Shown here: in pieces, positions 38,028 to 46,936 of the stretch
How the letters are laid out: each line of letters begins with the position of its first letter
How positions within the stretch are numbered: the stretch's first letter is position 1
From: Lachnospiraceae bacterium
GTDB lineage: Bacteria > Bacillota > Clostridia > Lachnospirales > Lachnospiraceae
Assembly: GCA_015057085.1 (NCBI GenBank)
Contig: SVFB01000104.1
Location: 18,199-82,198, forward strand
Direction: 5' to 3'
DNA length: 64,000 nt
Notes under the pieces: model-generated
What the model saw: only the letters and a program-made list of their open reading frames with translations
The model's database searches: none
What the model was told of the DNA's origin: nothing
Made by a program: the position numbers and the translations under genes

Positions 38028-38459
38028 TCAATCACGAATTTCTAAATTTGATGGTCCAAATCCCAACGGCAAAATTTCTTTGAGCGTCATGACTTCATCC
38101 GACAAAACCACCAAAAACTCCTCCGGGTCACAAAATTCCATCATTACCTGACGGCAAACACCGCATGGTGTTGCTGCTGTCGGAATCTCCACATCCCTTG
38201 GTCCGCCAACTACAGCAATGGCATCAAATTCTCTTACGCCTTCGCTGACTGCCTTAAAAAATGCCGTCCTCTCTGCGCAATTTGTAGGAGAATATGCTGC
38301 ATTTTCAATATTACAGCCGGTAAAGACTGAACCATTTTTAGCAAGCAAAGCCGCTCCAACTGTATAATTTGAATAAGGTGCATAAGCCATGGTACGCGCC
38401 TTTTGTGCGATGCTGATTAAGTTATTGATTTGAATTTCATCCAAGTCTTCTTTTCTCAC
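38028..38459 (-). CDS. cdd: Cytidine deaminase
   Basis: Cdd deaminates cytidine and deoxycytidine to uridine forms. The 143-residue length fits the tetrameric zinc class. Zinc and catalytic residues are in NCAERTAFF (Cys-Ala-Glu, about 56-64) and PCGVCRQ (about 97-103). It feeds uridine to Udp, whose gene lies 21 nt upstream. Confidence 0.97.
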   Translation of the reverse strand: MRKEDLDEIQINNLISIAQKARTMAYAPYSNYTVGAALLAKNGSVFTGCNIENAAYSPTNCAERTAFFKAVSEGVREFDAIAVVGGPRDVEIPTAATPCGVCRQVMMEFCDPEEFLVVLSDEVMTLKEILPLGFGPSNLEIRD

Positions 38460-38480
38460 TTCAAATTCCGTCCTTTATCT

Positions 38481-39251
38481 TTAATCTGATTGGATGAGAA
38501 GTCTAATTGCTTCAACCGCGACTTCGATGGCGCCTTCTGTATCATGAACCTGTGGATTATCCAATCCAAGCTTTGCACGCTCTTGATTTGCTACAACCAA
38601 GAAGCAGCTTCCCACTCTGACTCTCAAAAATCCGCCGGCGATAAACAATGCTGCCGATTCCATTTCAGAAGCAAGACATCCCATCCGCTTCCAAGCTTCC
38701 CATTTGTTTTCGAGTTCATAGCTGACAGGCATAATTTCCGGCTCATGCTGTCCAAAGAATGAATCTTTGCACTGAACCACGCCCACATGATATGCCTTTC
38801 CTAAATTTCCCGCTGCTTTCACAAGCGCAGTTGTAACATCAAAATCCGGAACAGCCGGATATTCGATTGGTGCAAACTCACGACTGGTGCCTTCCATTCG
38901 GATTGCGCCATTTGCAATCACCAGATCACCGCCCATGATTTCCGGTTGCATTCCGCCACTTGTGCCCACACGAATAAATGTATCAGCTCCGCATTTTGCC
39001 AATTCATCAATGGCAATTGCAGCAGACGGTCCGCCGATGCCGGTAGAAGTAACGGAAACTTTTACCCCATCTATATAACCTGTATAAGTAACATATTCTC
39101 TGGAATCCGCCACCAGCTTCGCATCATCGAAATGTTTCGCAATCTTAGCGCAGCGCTTCGGATCTCCGGGTAAAATCACGTATTTTCCCACATCCTTTGG
39201 TCCGACATTTGTATGATATTGCTTTCCGCTTCCTTCGGTATAATCAATCAT
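38481..39251 (-). CDS. udp: Uridine phosphorylase
   Basis: Udp splits uridine (or a related nucleoside) with phosphate to the base and ribose-1-phosphate. The 256 residues match the hexameric nucleoside phosphorylase-I family: ILPGDPKRC phosphate loop (about 28-36), RVGTSGG (about 92-98) and the ribose-binding EMESAALF (about 195-202). Purine preference is less likely given the cdd neighbour. First gene of the salvage operon; a candidate promoter TTAGCA-18-TATCAT lies in the 89-bp gap shared with divergent holA. Confidence 0.92.
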   Translation of the reverse strand: MIDYTEGSGKQYHTNVGPKDVGKYVILPGDPKRCAKIAKHFDDAKLVADSREYVTYTGYIDGVKVSVTSTGIGGPSAAIAIDELAKCGADTFIRVGTSGGMQPEIMGGDLVIANGAIRMEGTSREFAPIEYPAVPDFDVTTALVKAAGNLGKAYHVGVVQCKDSFFGQHEPEIMPVSYELENKWEAWKRMGCLASEMESAALFIAGGFLRVRVGSCFLVVANQERAKLGLDNPQVHDTEGAIEVAVEAIRLLIQSD

Positions 39252-39301
39252 AATTGTCTACTCTCCCTATTGTGATTTTCCATGCATCACTATGATACCA
39301 T

Positions 39302-39329
39302 TTGTTGATAAAAAATGCTAATATATGAT
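39302..39329 (+). promoter_or_regulatory. Candidate holA promoter giving a nearly leaderless mRNA
   Basis: TTGTTG (39302-39307), 16 bp, TATGAT (39324-39329). The start would be near 39336, five bases before ATG, and no ribosome binding site is visible. Confidence 0.5.
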
Positions 39330-39340
39330 ACTATTACCTC

Positions 39341-40321
39341 ATGAAAACAATAGATCAAGATATACAAAACAACAATCTCAAACATGTCTATCTTCTATAT
39401 GGTGAAGAGCGCTATCTGTTGCTACAATATCGCGACAAATTGGTCAACGCTCTATCCACCAAAGATGATACCATGAACTTTACCCGTTTCGAGGGAGATG
39501 ATATCTCCGAAAACGAAATCATTGATTTGGCCGAGACACTTCCGTTTTTTACGGATAAACGACTAATTCTGGTAGAAAATGCGCCCTTTTTCTCCGCTAA
39601 TTCCGATAAAATCGTAGAATACATGAGTCAGATTCCTGATACAACCTACTTTGTATTCTGCGAAAAAACAGCCGACAAACGTACCCGCTTATACAAAGCG
39701 ATTTCAAAAGTCGGAAGCGCAATAGAATTCAAGCGCATGGATGAAAAAACGCTGCAAATCTGGATTGTTTCCCGTCTGAAGAAAAACAACAAACAAATCA
39801 CCGGTGCCGTGCTCAATCTATTTTTATCCCGTACCGGAGATGACATGGGAACCATTGATATGGAATTGGAGAAATTAATTAGCTATGTGGGCGATCGTCC
39901 TGTGATAACCGAGGAAGATATTATGGCCATCACTTCCGTCAAAATCGAAGATAAAGTCTTTGATATGATAGATGCCATAACAGTGAAGAACCAAAAGCTT
40001 GCGCTATCCCTCTACTCTGATTTACTTACGCTAAAGGTTGCGCCTGTAAAAACCCTTAAGCTGATTGAAAAGCAATACCAACGATTATTTATCGTGAAAT
40101 CCATGGCGAATGCTTCCTCCAATGAGATTGCAACAAAGGCCGGTATTCCTTCTTTCTTTGTCAAAAAATATGTAGCACAATGCAAAAGCTATTCGATGCA
40201 AAAACTTAGGGAAATTCTGCAAACCATTTCAGATTTGGATTATTCGTTCAAATCAGGTAATTTAAGCGATCAATTAGCAGTAGAACTGTTTATTGTGAAA
40301 TATGCCGCTTCCACAGAATAA
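39341..40321 (+). CDS. holA: DNA polymerase III delta subunit
   Basis: HolA opens the beta clamp within the clamp-loader complex. The 326-residue protein starts with HVYLLYGEERYLL (the clamp-binding N-domain) and keeps the AAA+-like layout without nucleotide-binding residues, ending in ELFIVKYA. It is convergent with rpsT, the common Firmicute pairing. The start has no Shine-Dalgarno sequence, but the N-terminus aligns well with the family. Confidence 0.93.
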   Translation: MKTIDQDIQNNNLKHVYLLYGEERYLLLQYRDKLVNALSTKDDTMNFTRFEGDDISENEIIDLAETLPFFTDKRLILVENAPFFSANSDKIVEYMSQIPDTTYFVFCEKTADKRTRLYKAISKVGSAIEFKRMDEKTLQIWIVSRLKKNNKQITGAVLNLFLSRTGDDMGTIDMELEKLISYVGDRPVITEEDIMAITSVKIEDKVFDMIDAITVKNQKLALSLYSDLLTLKVAPVKTLKLIEKQYQRLFIVKSMANASSNEIATKAGIPSFFVKKYVAQCKSYSMQKLREILQTISDLDYSFKSGNLSDQLAVELFIVKYAASTE

Positions 40322-40329
40322 ATAGAACT

Positions 40330-40351
40330 AGGAAATTCGAAGGAATTTCCT
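40330..40351 (+). repeat. Short hairpin-type repeat after holA stop
   Basis: GGAAATTC-GAAG-GAATTTCC starts 9 bases after the holA TAA. It matches the tail hairpin of the 130-bp repeat copy 2 (loop GGAG there, GAAG here) and the fragment after hemW. Confidence 0.7.
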
Positions 40352-40357
40352 TTATAA

Positions 40358-40393
40358 TAAAAACCACCGGAATGACGGTTCCGGTGGTTTTGT
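40358..40393. terminator. Bidirectional terminator between holA and rpsT
   Basis: A 13-bp stem AAAACCACCGGAA/TTCCGGTGGTTTT (40360-40372, 40379-40391), G+C rich at the core, with T on both outgoing strands. Confidence 0.92.
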
Positions 40394-40429
40394 ATTTAAA
40401 AATTATAGGGTGATTTATAACAGCAATAA

Positions 40430-40693
40430 TTAAGCAACTCCGTTAACAAGCTTTGTTAAACGAGAAACTTTTCTGGCTGCGTTGTTCTTGTGATAAACTC
40501 CCTTAGAAGCAGCAGTCTCGATTACAGAAATTGCATTCTTAAGTTCTGCTTCAGCGGTAGCCTTATCAGCTGCGATTACAGCAGCTTCAACTTTCTTTAT
40601 ACAAGTCTTAACCTCAGAGCGGATTGCCTTATTTCTAGCAGTTTTTGTCTCTGTAACTAAAATTCTCTTCTTAGCAGATTTGATGTTAGCCAA
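40430..40693 (-). CDS. rpsT: 30S ribosomal protein S20
   Basis: S20 binds 16S rRNA in early 30S assembly. The 87-residue basic, helical protein runs MANIKSAKKRI to LTKLVNGVA. The start is TTG at 40691-40693, 6 nt after GGAGGTG; the next upstream candidate is also TTG and would leave no ribosome binding site. A weak start codon is a feature of S20 autoregulation in other bacteria. It is monocistronic. Confidence 0.96.
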   Translation of the reverse strand: MANIKSAKKRILVTETKTARNKAIRSEVKTCIKKVEAAVIAADKATAEAELKNAISVIETAASKGVYHKNNAARKVSRLTKLVNGVA

Positions 40694-40793
40694 TCTGTTC
40701 ACCTCCAATTGTGATAGTCTATTTTTTCAATCATGTTTTATAAACGCCTATGAATAGCAAGACACGGATAAGCTTTCATAAGCACACTAAAAT

Positions 40794-40823
40794 ATAATAG
40801 GACAAAGCAACCTCTTTTGTCAA
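40794..40823 (-). promoter_or_regulatory. rpsT promoter
   Basis: On the minus strand TTGACA (40818-40823), 18 bp, TATTAT (40794-40799). The leader of about 95 nt contains small hairpins such as GCTTATGAAAGC. Confidence 0.7.
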
Positions 40824-40838
40824 CAGAATTTCGCAAAT

Positions 40839-43094
40839 CTATTGCAAAAAACTTGAAATTTCAACAGAATCATCCTTTGGTTTTAGATTCACCTGTCCCA
40901 AATCCATGGTACAAAAAATTTTTGATTCATGCAAGATTAATCTTTCTACACATTTTTCACCGGGATGACCATAGGAATTATCAATTCCGCAGGATATGGT
41001 GGTTACCTCCGGACAAATTGCATCCAAAAAAGAAGTCGTACTTGATGTATTTGATCCATGATGATTACATTTATACCAATTCACATCTCCTACGGTTGTT
41101 AAAATTGCCTGTTCACCGATTTCTGTTAAATCTCCGCAAATCAGTCCGGTAAAGCCATCTTGCGTAAAACGAAGTGCCAAAGATCCATCATTTCGATCCG
41201 AGAAATTGCTTCCACTCTCCGGCCACAGACATTCAATTTTTGCTTCTTGTCCAAATTTGATCTGCCATCCTTTTGAAATTTCCAATACTTTTGTATGATT
41301 TGCTTTAGAAAGCGCAATCAATTGTTCTGCTTGTTCTTCCTTTGCCGATGCATCCGATATGATAAGATATTCCACCGGATAACCCTCCTGCAAAATTTCG
41401 ATTAGACCGGAATAATGATCCTCGTCCAAATGAGACACAAACCAATAATCGATTTGCTCGATTCCCATGGCTTTTAAATGCGGCAAGATGCGATATGTTC
41501 CAACTTCTTTTATATCAGTGCTTCCTCCATCAAAGAAACAGTTTTCACCGGATTTTAAATGCACAAGCGTTGCATCTCCCTGCCCTACGTCCAATACGGT
41601 AACCATAGTATCACGCGGCAGTTTGAATAATAAAATCGAACATAAAATAAGAACACGCAACCACTCTGCTCTTCTTTTATATCGTGTCACAATCCAATAG
41701 CCAAGTAAAAGGATGCTGTAATATATTATGATTTTCGAAAGTGCCGGCCTTCCTAATATGATATTGGAATTGGGTAATTTCAAACTCAAATCACAAAGAA
41801 ATCGAATCACCTTTAAAAGCAAACTGCAGGGATTTAGCATGATGACAGAAAAAAATCCTCCAACAAAAGGAATTAAGCCTCCAAAGCCTCCGACGATTGC
41901 CAATAATACAATGGGCGTCATAAGCGGAATCACAATCAAATTTAATATCATAGAATATGGTGAGAAATAATAATAAAAATATAGCAGAACAGGTGAGGTC
42001 ATCAATGTGATTCCGATACCTGCAAAATGTTTATGCTTCCAAAATGCAATTCCTGCAATTGCAGAAAAGGACATGATAAAACCGGCATTATACAGTAAAA
42101 ACGGCTGGTTCCACAGCATCATTGCTCCGGTAATTGCCATTGTAGTATGCAAATCATTATATTTTCCTGCCGTCTTTGCGGTCAAAGAAAACAAAAGCAT
42201 AATCAATGCTCTGTAGGTAGATACCGATGCCCCGGACAAAAATAAATATTGTATTCCCAGTAATATCGCAATCATTTCCGAAAACATAAAACTTTTTCTT
42301 TGTTTTCGCAAAATTCGAAACATGATCATACAAACCAAAGAAATATGAAGTCCGGACACTGCAAGTACATGGGCAATTCCGGCCTTTTGATAGCTGCTTT
42401 TAACGCTTTCATCCACTTGCGTTTTCTCGCCTAAAATCATCGCCTCCAAAAGTCCGGCACTCTCCCCATCCAAATATTTTTCATAAATTTGATGCACACG
42501 GTTTCTGATGGATTGCAGCAATTGCAGATATTGATTCGGACAATGATCATTCTCAATTAGTTCTATGTGATCTATGCCAAAAGCGATTCCCATTGATTGA
42601 TAATAGGATTTCGCATCAAAATTGCCGAAATTCCTGGCGATTTGAAAATGCTTCACTCTTCCGCTTACTGTGATTTTTTCACCGATTTTCAGTTGATTGA
42701 TTACAGGGGAATCATCTTCATATTGCAATAGAAGGACCAAACCGCCTTCAGTCTTTAGCACTGCTTCCCACCGATTGTTTTTTGATTCAACCGATTTCAC
42801 AGTCCCTGTCTGAAGAATGTTCTGATAGTCTCTCACCTTAGATTGATATTCTATAAAGGTTTGATTTGCTGATCTTGCATGCAAAACAGCAATTCCAAAG
42901 ATTGGGATCAATATGATTGCCCGAAAAAGGAGCCATCCACTCCGTTTTTCATGATAGATTTGATAAACAAGAGGAATCATACCGCATAGCCATATGATTC
43001 CTCCGATGATAATTGATAATACTGATTCGGAAATCCCATACCAGATTCCAATCACACTCGCATACGCCACATAACATAATGGGCGTTTTGTCAA
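40839..43094 (-). CDS. comEC: DNA uptake channel protein ComEC
   Basis: ComEC is the membrane channel that brings single-stranded DNA into the cytoplasm during transformation. It has 751 residues: two N-terminal helices, a DUF4131/OB region, the competence domain with many helices (about 215-480, with AHVLAVSGLHISL), and a C-terminal metallo-beta-lactamase domain with VSHLDEDHYSGL (about 550-561) and NHHGSNTSST that may degrade one DNA strand. Its start overlaps the GerMN gene stop by 4 bases. It ends the comEA operon. No obvious break is seen. Confidence 0.94.
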   Translation of the reverse strand: MTKRPLCYVAYASVIGIWYGISESVLSIIIGGIIWLCGMIPLVYQIYHEKRSGWLLFRAIILIPIFGIAVLHARSANQTFIEYQSKVRDYQNILQTGTVKSVESKNNRWEAVLKTEGGLVLLLQYEDDSPVINQLKIGEKITVSGRVKHFQIARNFGNFDAKSYYQSMGIAFGIDHIELIENDHCPNQYLQLLQSIRNRVHQIYEKYLDGESAGLLEAMILGEKTQVDESVKSSYQKAGIAHVLAVSGLHISLVCMIMFRILRKQRKSFMFSEMIAILLGIQYLFLSGASVSTYRALIMLLFSLTAKTAGKYNDLHTTMAITGAMMLWNQPFLLYNAGFIMSFSAIAGIAFWKHKHFAGIGITLMTSPVLLYFYYYFSPYSMILNLIVIPLMTPIVLLAIVGGFGGLIPFVGGFFSVIMLNPCSLLLKVIRFLCDLSLKLPNSNIILGRPALSKIIIYYSILLLGYWIVTRYKRRAEWLRVLILCSILLFKLPRDTMVTVLDVGQGDATLVHLKSGENCFFDGGSTDIKEVGTYRILPHLKAMGIEQIDYWFVSHLDEDHYSGLIEILQEGYPVEYLIISDASAKEEQAEQLIALSKANHTKVLEISKGWQIKFGQEAKIECLWPESGSNFSDRNDGSLALRFTQDGFTGLICGDLTEIGEQAILTTVGDVNWYKCNHHGSNTSSTTSFLDAICPEVTTISCGIDNSYGHPGEKCVERLILHESKIFCTMDLGQVNLKPKDDSVEISSFLQ

Positions 43095-44041
43095 TCCTGT
43101 GTTTCCTCCTCTGCATCTGTTACAGTTTGAATAAAGCTTTCATTGCGTTCATACATATCTGATAATTTGTAAATATATCGCACCATTCCGGATGTATCTC
43201 CGTTAATGGAAAGTTGAACTTTTTTCACCTCATCCAATTCCGTAAGAGAATCCACAATTGAATATAATACGACTTCCTCAGATATTTCCTGGTTCTGATC
43301 CATGAAATTCGCATCCAAATTCACATAACATACGCCATCCATCAAAGATACTGTGATGATATGTGTTGTTGCCGGAATCGTAGCAACCGCGCCTGATGTA
43401 GACGGTCCTGCAATCAGCTTTTTCACAATCAACTTCTCTAAAGATTCATTAGAACTGTAATAGACCGTCTGTGTTTCCGGCACCAAATAAGTTCCGTCTG
43501 AGCTTGAAAAATAAAGTGTCAGCGTCTTTTCCTGACTTGTATTGATTGCCGCATCAGGATTTTCTACGAAGCTGTCTGCATTCATAGAGCCAACCACTTC
43601 ACCTCTTGCATTTGTCAGGGCTACACCCTCTACATTAAAGCTTACATAGACTACGTCATCAAGTTGCGTCAAAGTCCTTACGATAGCAGCTCTGACCAAT
43701 ACTTCTTCAGCCTTCGGAATATCATAATATTGTTCTGAAAAATTCAATGTCAAAAAATAATTGTCCAGTGAATAGTCCAATACTTTTACGGAATCCGGAA
43801 TCGTCTTCATGATATCATCCTCATCCGGATCATCGGCAAGCGCATGCAAATATAAGTCAATGCCTTCCAATTCGCCCGCATCTTCCGGATTATAATAACT
43901 TTGAACAATTGATGTTCCTTCCAGATTCAGATAATACAAGCTGATATCACCACTGCGGTTGTGATTACCACATCCGGCGGAAAGCAATCCTGTCATCATA
44001 CAGAGGATCAGCAGGATTGGAAATAATTTCTTCTTCATCAT
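43091..44041 (-). CDS. GerMN-domain lipoprotein
   Basis: The 316-residue protein has a signal peptide with lipobox LSAGC (Cys at 24), followed by two GerMN-like domains (about 35-150 and 170-290). GerM proteins act at the cell surface in sporulation or cell-wall assembly; related lipoproteins often accompany two-component systems as putative extracytoplasmic sensors (LpqB-like). It follows the histidine kinase by 9 nt and overlaps comEC. AGGAGG precedes two adjacent ATGs, so the start may be 3 bases later. Confidence 0.88.
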   Translation of the reverse strand: MMKKKLFPILLILCMMTGLLSAGCGNHNRSGDISLYYLNLEGTSIVQSYYNPEDAGELEGIDLYLHALADDPDEDDIMKTIPDSVKVLDYSLDNYFLTLNFSEQYYDIPKAEEVLVRAAIVRTLTQLDDVVYVSFNVEGVALTNARGEVVGSMNADSFVENPDAAINTSQEKTLTLYFSSSDGTYLVPETQTVYYSSNESLEKLIVKKLIAGPSTSGAVATIPATTHIITVSLMDGVCYVNLDANFMDQNQEISEEVVLYSIVDSLTELDEVKKVQLSINGDTSGMVRYIYKLSDMYERNESFIQTVTDAEEETQD

Positions 44042-44050
44042 CTTCTCCTC

Positions 44051-45499
44051 CTATACAATATACTTCAGCGGAATGCGCACATCAAAGGTTGTGCCTTCTC
44101 CCAGTACCGAATAAACCTTAATGGAACCGCGATGCATCAATATGGCATTACGGGTAATGGCAAGTCCAAGTCCCGTTCCACCGATTTCTCTCGAATGAGA
44201 TTTGTCTACACGATAGAATCGCTCATAAATATGATCTAGTGATTCCTCCGGGATTCCCATTCCGGAATCTTCAACTTTCAGATAGAAATATTGATGATCC
44301 GCATTCAGAGAAATATGTACATATCCCTCTCCGTCATTTTTGTTATACTTGATTGCATTTTCAATTAAGTTCGTGATTGCAAGGGTGATTTTTACTTCAT
44401 CCACATCCGCCATAATCGGTCTGAAGCTTTCTAATACAAGAGAAACCTTTTGCTTATCCGCAATCGGCTGCAAACGCTTTAAAATCTGCTCAACCAATTC
44501 ATTCACATTCACATTTTGTAGATTCAGATCGGAGGATGATTTATCCATACGAACCAAGGAAAGCAAATCGTTGATAATCTTGGTTTCACGATCGATTTCA
44601 TTGGTGATATCTCCCATGAATTCCTGATACATTTCAAGCGGTGCATCCGGCATGGAATTAATGGAATCCGCCAATACTTTAACAGAGGTAAGAGGTGTCT
44701 TAAGTTCATGAGACACATTCGCCACAAACTCTTCCCTTGAATCATTCATCAATTTCATTCTGGCAAGCAAATCATTGAACTTTTCGCAGATATTTATGGT
44801 CTCTGTGAAATTGTTGACCATTAATTTATCATCTCCGTGATAACCGTCCTGCACATGTTCAATGGCTGTAGAGATTTTATTGATTGGACGAACCAAGAGC
44901 CAGCTGGCCAAAATTCCAAAGAAACTAAAGGCCACCCCTACAATGGCAACTGTGATGATTGCAACATTTGTAATATATTCTTTGTTAAGTCCGATGCTGT
45001 CCGTAGAAACGGATAATAACAATACACCAATCACCTTTTGAGAAGATGCCTCCGGATCCATGATTGGAATCGTCATCTCAATATAGGAATTTGCTCCATC
45101 ATAAGCGATAACCGTCTCCCCATTAAAGCTGCGCATCACCTCATTTGCAATAATGGTTTTATTATTGTCCAGATTGTAACTGTCATAAACAATATTATAG
45201 ACATCGTTTACAACCATTAATCGTCCGTCGTACATGGTCGACAGAATCGTAATCTGAGATGCCAAATCGCTATCAATCTTATCCTTTTTAAAATTTTCGC
45301 TAGAACCAATCTGATTTGCAATTAAAAGCGCCTGTGCGGATATCTCGCTCTCTCGAACGGATACCGCATGTGCTTCATAATTTTTGATGATTACGGTACT
45401 GATAATGACACTCGGTATGATAATCACAGCTAAAACCAATATCATAAAGTGCGTTCTCAGACTTTTAAAGAAATAATAAAGATGTGTTTTCTTCTTCAT
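44051..45499 (-). CDS. Sensor histidine kinase (WalK/PhoR-like)
   Basis: The 482-residue kinase has one helix at about 18-38, an extracytoplasmic domain (about 39-175), a second helix (about 178-203), and HAMP (204-255). HisKA follows with the phospho-accepting His264 in FVANVSHELKTPLTS, then an HATPase domain with NLIENAIKYN, DSGMGIPEE and GGTGLGLAI. Unlike B. subtilis WalK no PAS domain follows HAMP. It lies 13 nt after its response regulator. The ligand is unknown; the downstream GerMN lipoprotein may contribute to sensing. Confidence 0.94.
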   Translation of the reverse strand: MKKKTHLYYFFKSLRTHFMILVLAVIIIPSVIISTVIIKNYEAHAVSVRESEISAQALLIANQIGSSENFKKDKIDSDLASQITILSTMYDGRLMVVNDVYNIVYDSYNLDNNKTIIANEVMRSFNGETVIAYDGANSYIEMTIPIMDPEASSQKVIGVLLLSVSTDSIGLNKEYITNVAIITVAIVGVAFSFFGILASWLLVRPINKISTAIEHVQDGYHGDDKLMVNNFTETINICEKFNDLLARMKLMNDSREEFVANVSHELKTPLTSVKVLADSINSMPDAPLEMYQEFMGDITNEIDRETKIINDLLSLVRMDKSSSDLNLQNVNVNELVEQILKRLQPIADKQKVSLVLESFRPIMADVDEVKITLAITNLIENAIKYNKNDGEGYVHISLNADHQYFYLKVEDSGMGIPEESLDHIYERFYRVDKSHSREIGGTGLGLAITRNAILMHRGSIKVYSVLGEGTTFDVRIPLKYIV

Positions 45500-45512
45500 T
45501 GCATATTACCTG

Positions 45513-46208
45513 TTATTTCTGGTTATAGTAATATCCTACGCCCCATTTGGTGTGAACATATTTCGGTTCCGAAGGATTCTTTTCGATTTTTTCACGCAGA
45601 CGACGCACATGAACATCCACTGTTCGAACGTCTCCCGGATAACCTTCTCCCCAAACTGTATTCAATAGATTCTCTCTGCTGTAGACCTTGTTTTCGTTTT
45701 TGACAAGCAGTTCTAAAATTTCGAACTCTCTTGCAGTTAAATTAATTTCTTCGCCTAAAATAAAGAGTCTTCTACTGTCACAATCCAAACGCAAGTCGCC
45801 TTTTACCAGAACTGCCGGATCCTCTTGAACCGGTACGCTCGCAGGGGTTGTCCTTCTCATGATGGCCTTGATTCTGGCCTTTACTTCCAAAATATTAAAC
45901 GGCTTGGTGATATAATCGTCTGCACCATAGTCCAATCCAAGGATTTTGTCCATATCATCGCCTTTTGCCGTCAGCATAATAATCGGCATATCAGAGAACT
46001 CGCGAATTGCCTGACATACTTCATATCCGTCCATCTTTGGAAGCATGATATCCAAAAGAATCATGTCATAGGTGTTTTGCTGTGCCATGGAAAGTGCTTC
46101 CTCTCCATCATAGGCGCAATCAACCTCGTATCCGTCTTGCTCAAGGCTGAAACGAATTCCTTTTACAATTAACTTTTCATCATCTACGACCAGAACCTTC
46201 TTTGCCAT
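45513..46208 (-). CDS. OmpR-family response regulator (WalR-like)
   Basis: The 231-residue regulator has a receiver domain with Asp9/Asp10, the phospho-acceptor Asp53 in LLDIMLPKMDG and Lys in DYITKPF. The winged-helix DNA-binding domain contains VWGEGYPGDVRTVDVHVRRL and WGVGYYY, which resemble WalR/VicR. ATG at 46208 has AAAGG 5 nt upstream; a GTG two codons earlier is an alternative. It starts 13 nt after comEA, so it is transcribed with DNA-uptake genes. The target genes cannot be read here. Confidence 0.93.
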   Translation of the reverse strand: MAKKVLVVDDEKLIVKGIRFSLEQDGYEVDCAYDGEEALSMAQQNTYDMILLDIMLPKMDGYEVCQAIREFSDMPIIMLTAKGDDMDKILGLDYGADDYITKPFNILEVKARIKAIMRRTTPASVPVQEDPAVLVKGDLRLDCDSRRLFILGEEINLTAREFEILELLVKNENKVYSRENLLNTVWGEGYPGDVRTVDVHVRRLREKIEKNPSEPKYVHTKWGVGYYYNQK

Positions 46209-46221
46209 ACTCACCTTTCCT

Positions 46222-46842
46222 CTAACTTACCGTAATATAATCTTTCATATTCTCAAAAGTTGCCTCTCCGATTCCGCTGACACTTGTAATGTCCTCAATT
46301 GCAGAAAAAGCGCCATTTGTATTGCGATATTCAATGATTGCAGCTGCTTTCGATTCGCCAACTCCGGGGATTTGCTGCAGCTGTGTCGCATCGGCATAAT
46401 TGATATTGATTTTGCCATCCGAAGAGATTCCTCTATCCGCGGATTCCTGCGAAGCATCCGGATTCAAAGATTCATATAATTCATTATATTCCTCCTCTGT
46501 TGGAATATAAATCTTCTCACCATCATATAAAAGCTCCGCCTGATTATAATAATCTGTCTTTGCATCTTCTGTAAAGCCACCTGCGACTTCGATCAAATCG
46601 CATACCCTGGCCTCATTTGACATACTATATACACCCGGAACTTCCACTGCACCGCAGATATAAACAAAGACCTCTGTATCTGTCGCCTCAAAGCCGGCTT
46701 CCGTCGTGACCAACTCGCCTTCTGCGACAACATCAGGAATCTGTGAATTTTCGATTACGACCGTACTATGACGTCCGCAACCAGCCATACAAACACATAA
46801 CGAAAAAGCAGCCACTAATGTGACTGTCGATTTAAATTTCAT
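46222..46842 (-). CDS. comEA: Competence DNA receptor ComEA, lipoprotein form
   Basis: ComEA binds double-stranded DNA outside the membrane and hands it to ComEC. The 206-residue protein starts with a lipoprotein signal (lipobox CMAGC, Cys near 22), has an SLBB domain (VFVYICGAVEVPGVYSM, about 60-125), a linker, and a helix-hairpin-helix domain (ININYADATQLQQIPGVGES, about 145-205). Typical ComEA has a membrane helix instead of a lipid anchor. ATG at 46842 is preceded by AAGGAG, which lies inside a hairpin. It heads the operon ending in comEC. Confidence 0.92.
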   Translation of the reverse strand: MKFKSTVTLVAAFSLCVCMAGCGRHSTVVIENSQIPDVVAEGELVTTEAGFEATDTEVFVYICGAVEVPGVYSMSNEARVCDLIEVAGGFTEDAKTDYYNQAELLYDGEKIYIPTEEEYNELYESLNPDASQESADRGISSDGKININYADATQLQQIPGVGESKAAAIIEYRNTNGAFSAIEDITSVSGIGEATFENMKDYITVS

Positions 46843-46850
46843 AAAATACT

Positions 46851-46869
46851 CCTTCCCAAAATGGGAAGG
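46851..46869 (-). promoter_or_regulatory. Hairpin covering the comEA ribosome binding site
   Basis: On the minus strand CCTTCCC-ATTTT-GGGAAGG; the 3' arm holds part of AAGGAG (46849-46854). A closed stem would block initiation at comEA. Confidence 0.6.
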
Positions 46870-46936
46870 AGGTTCAATGCTCATAAATATTTTAAGTTGT
46901 TTTCGAGAATATTACAAGTTATTTTCATAGATATTT

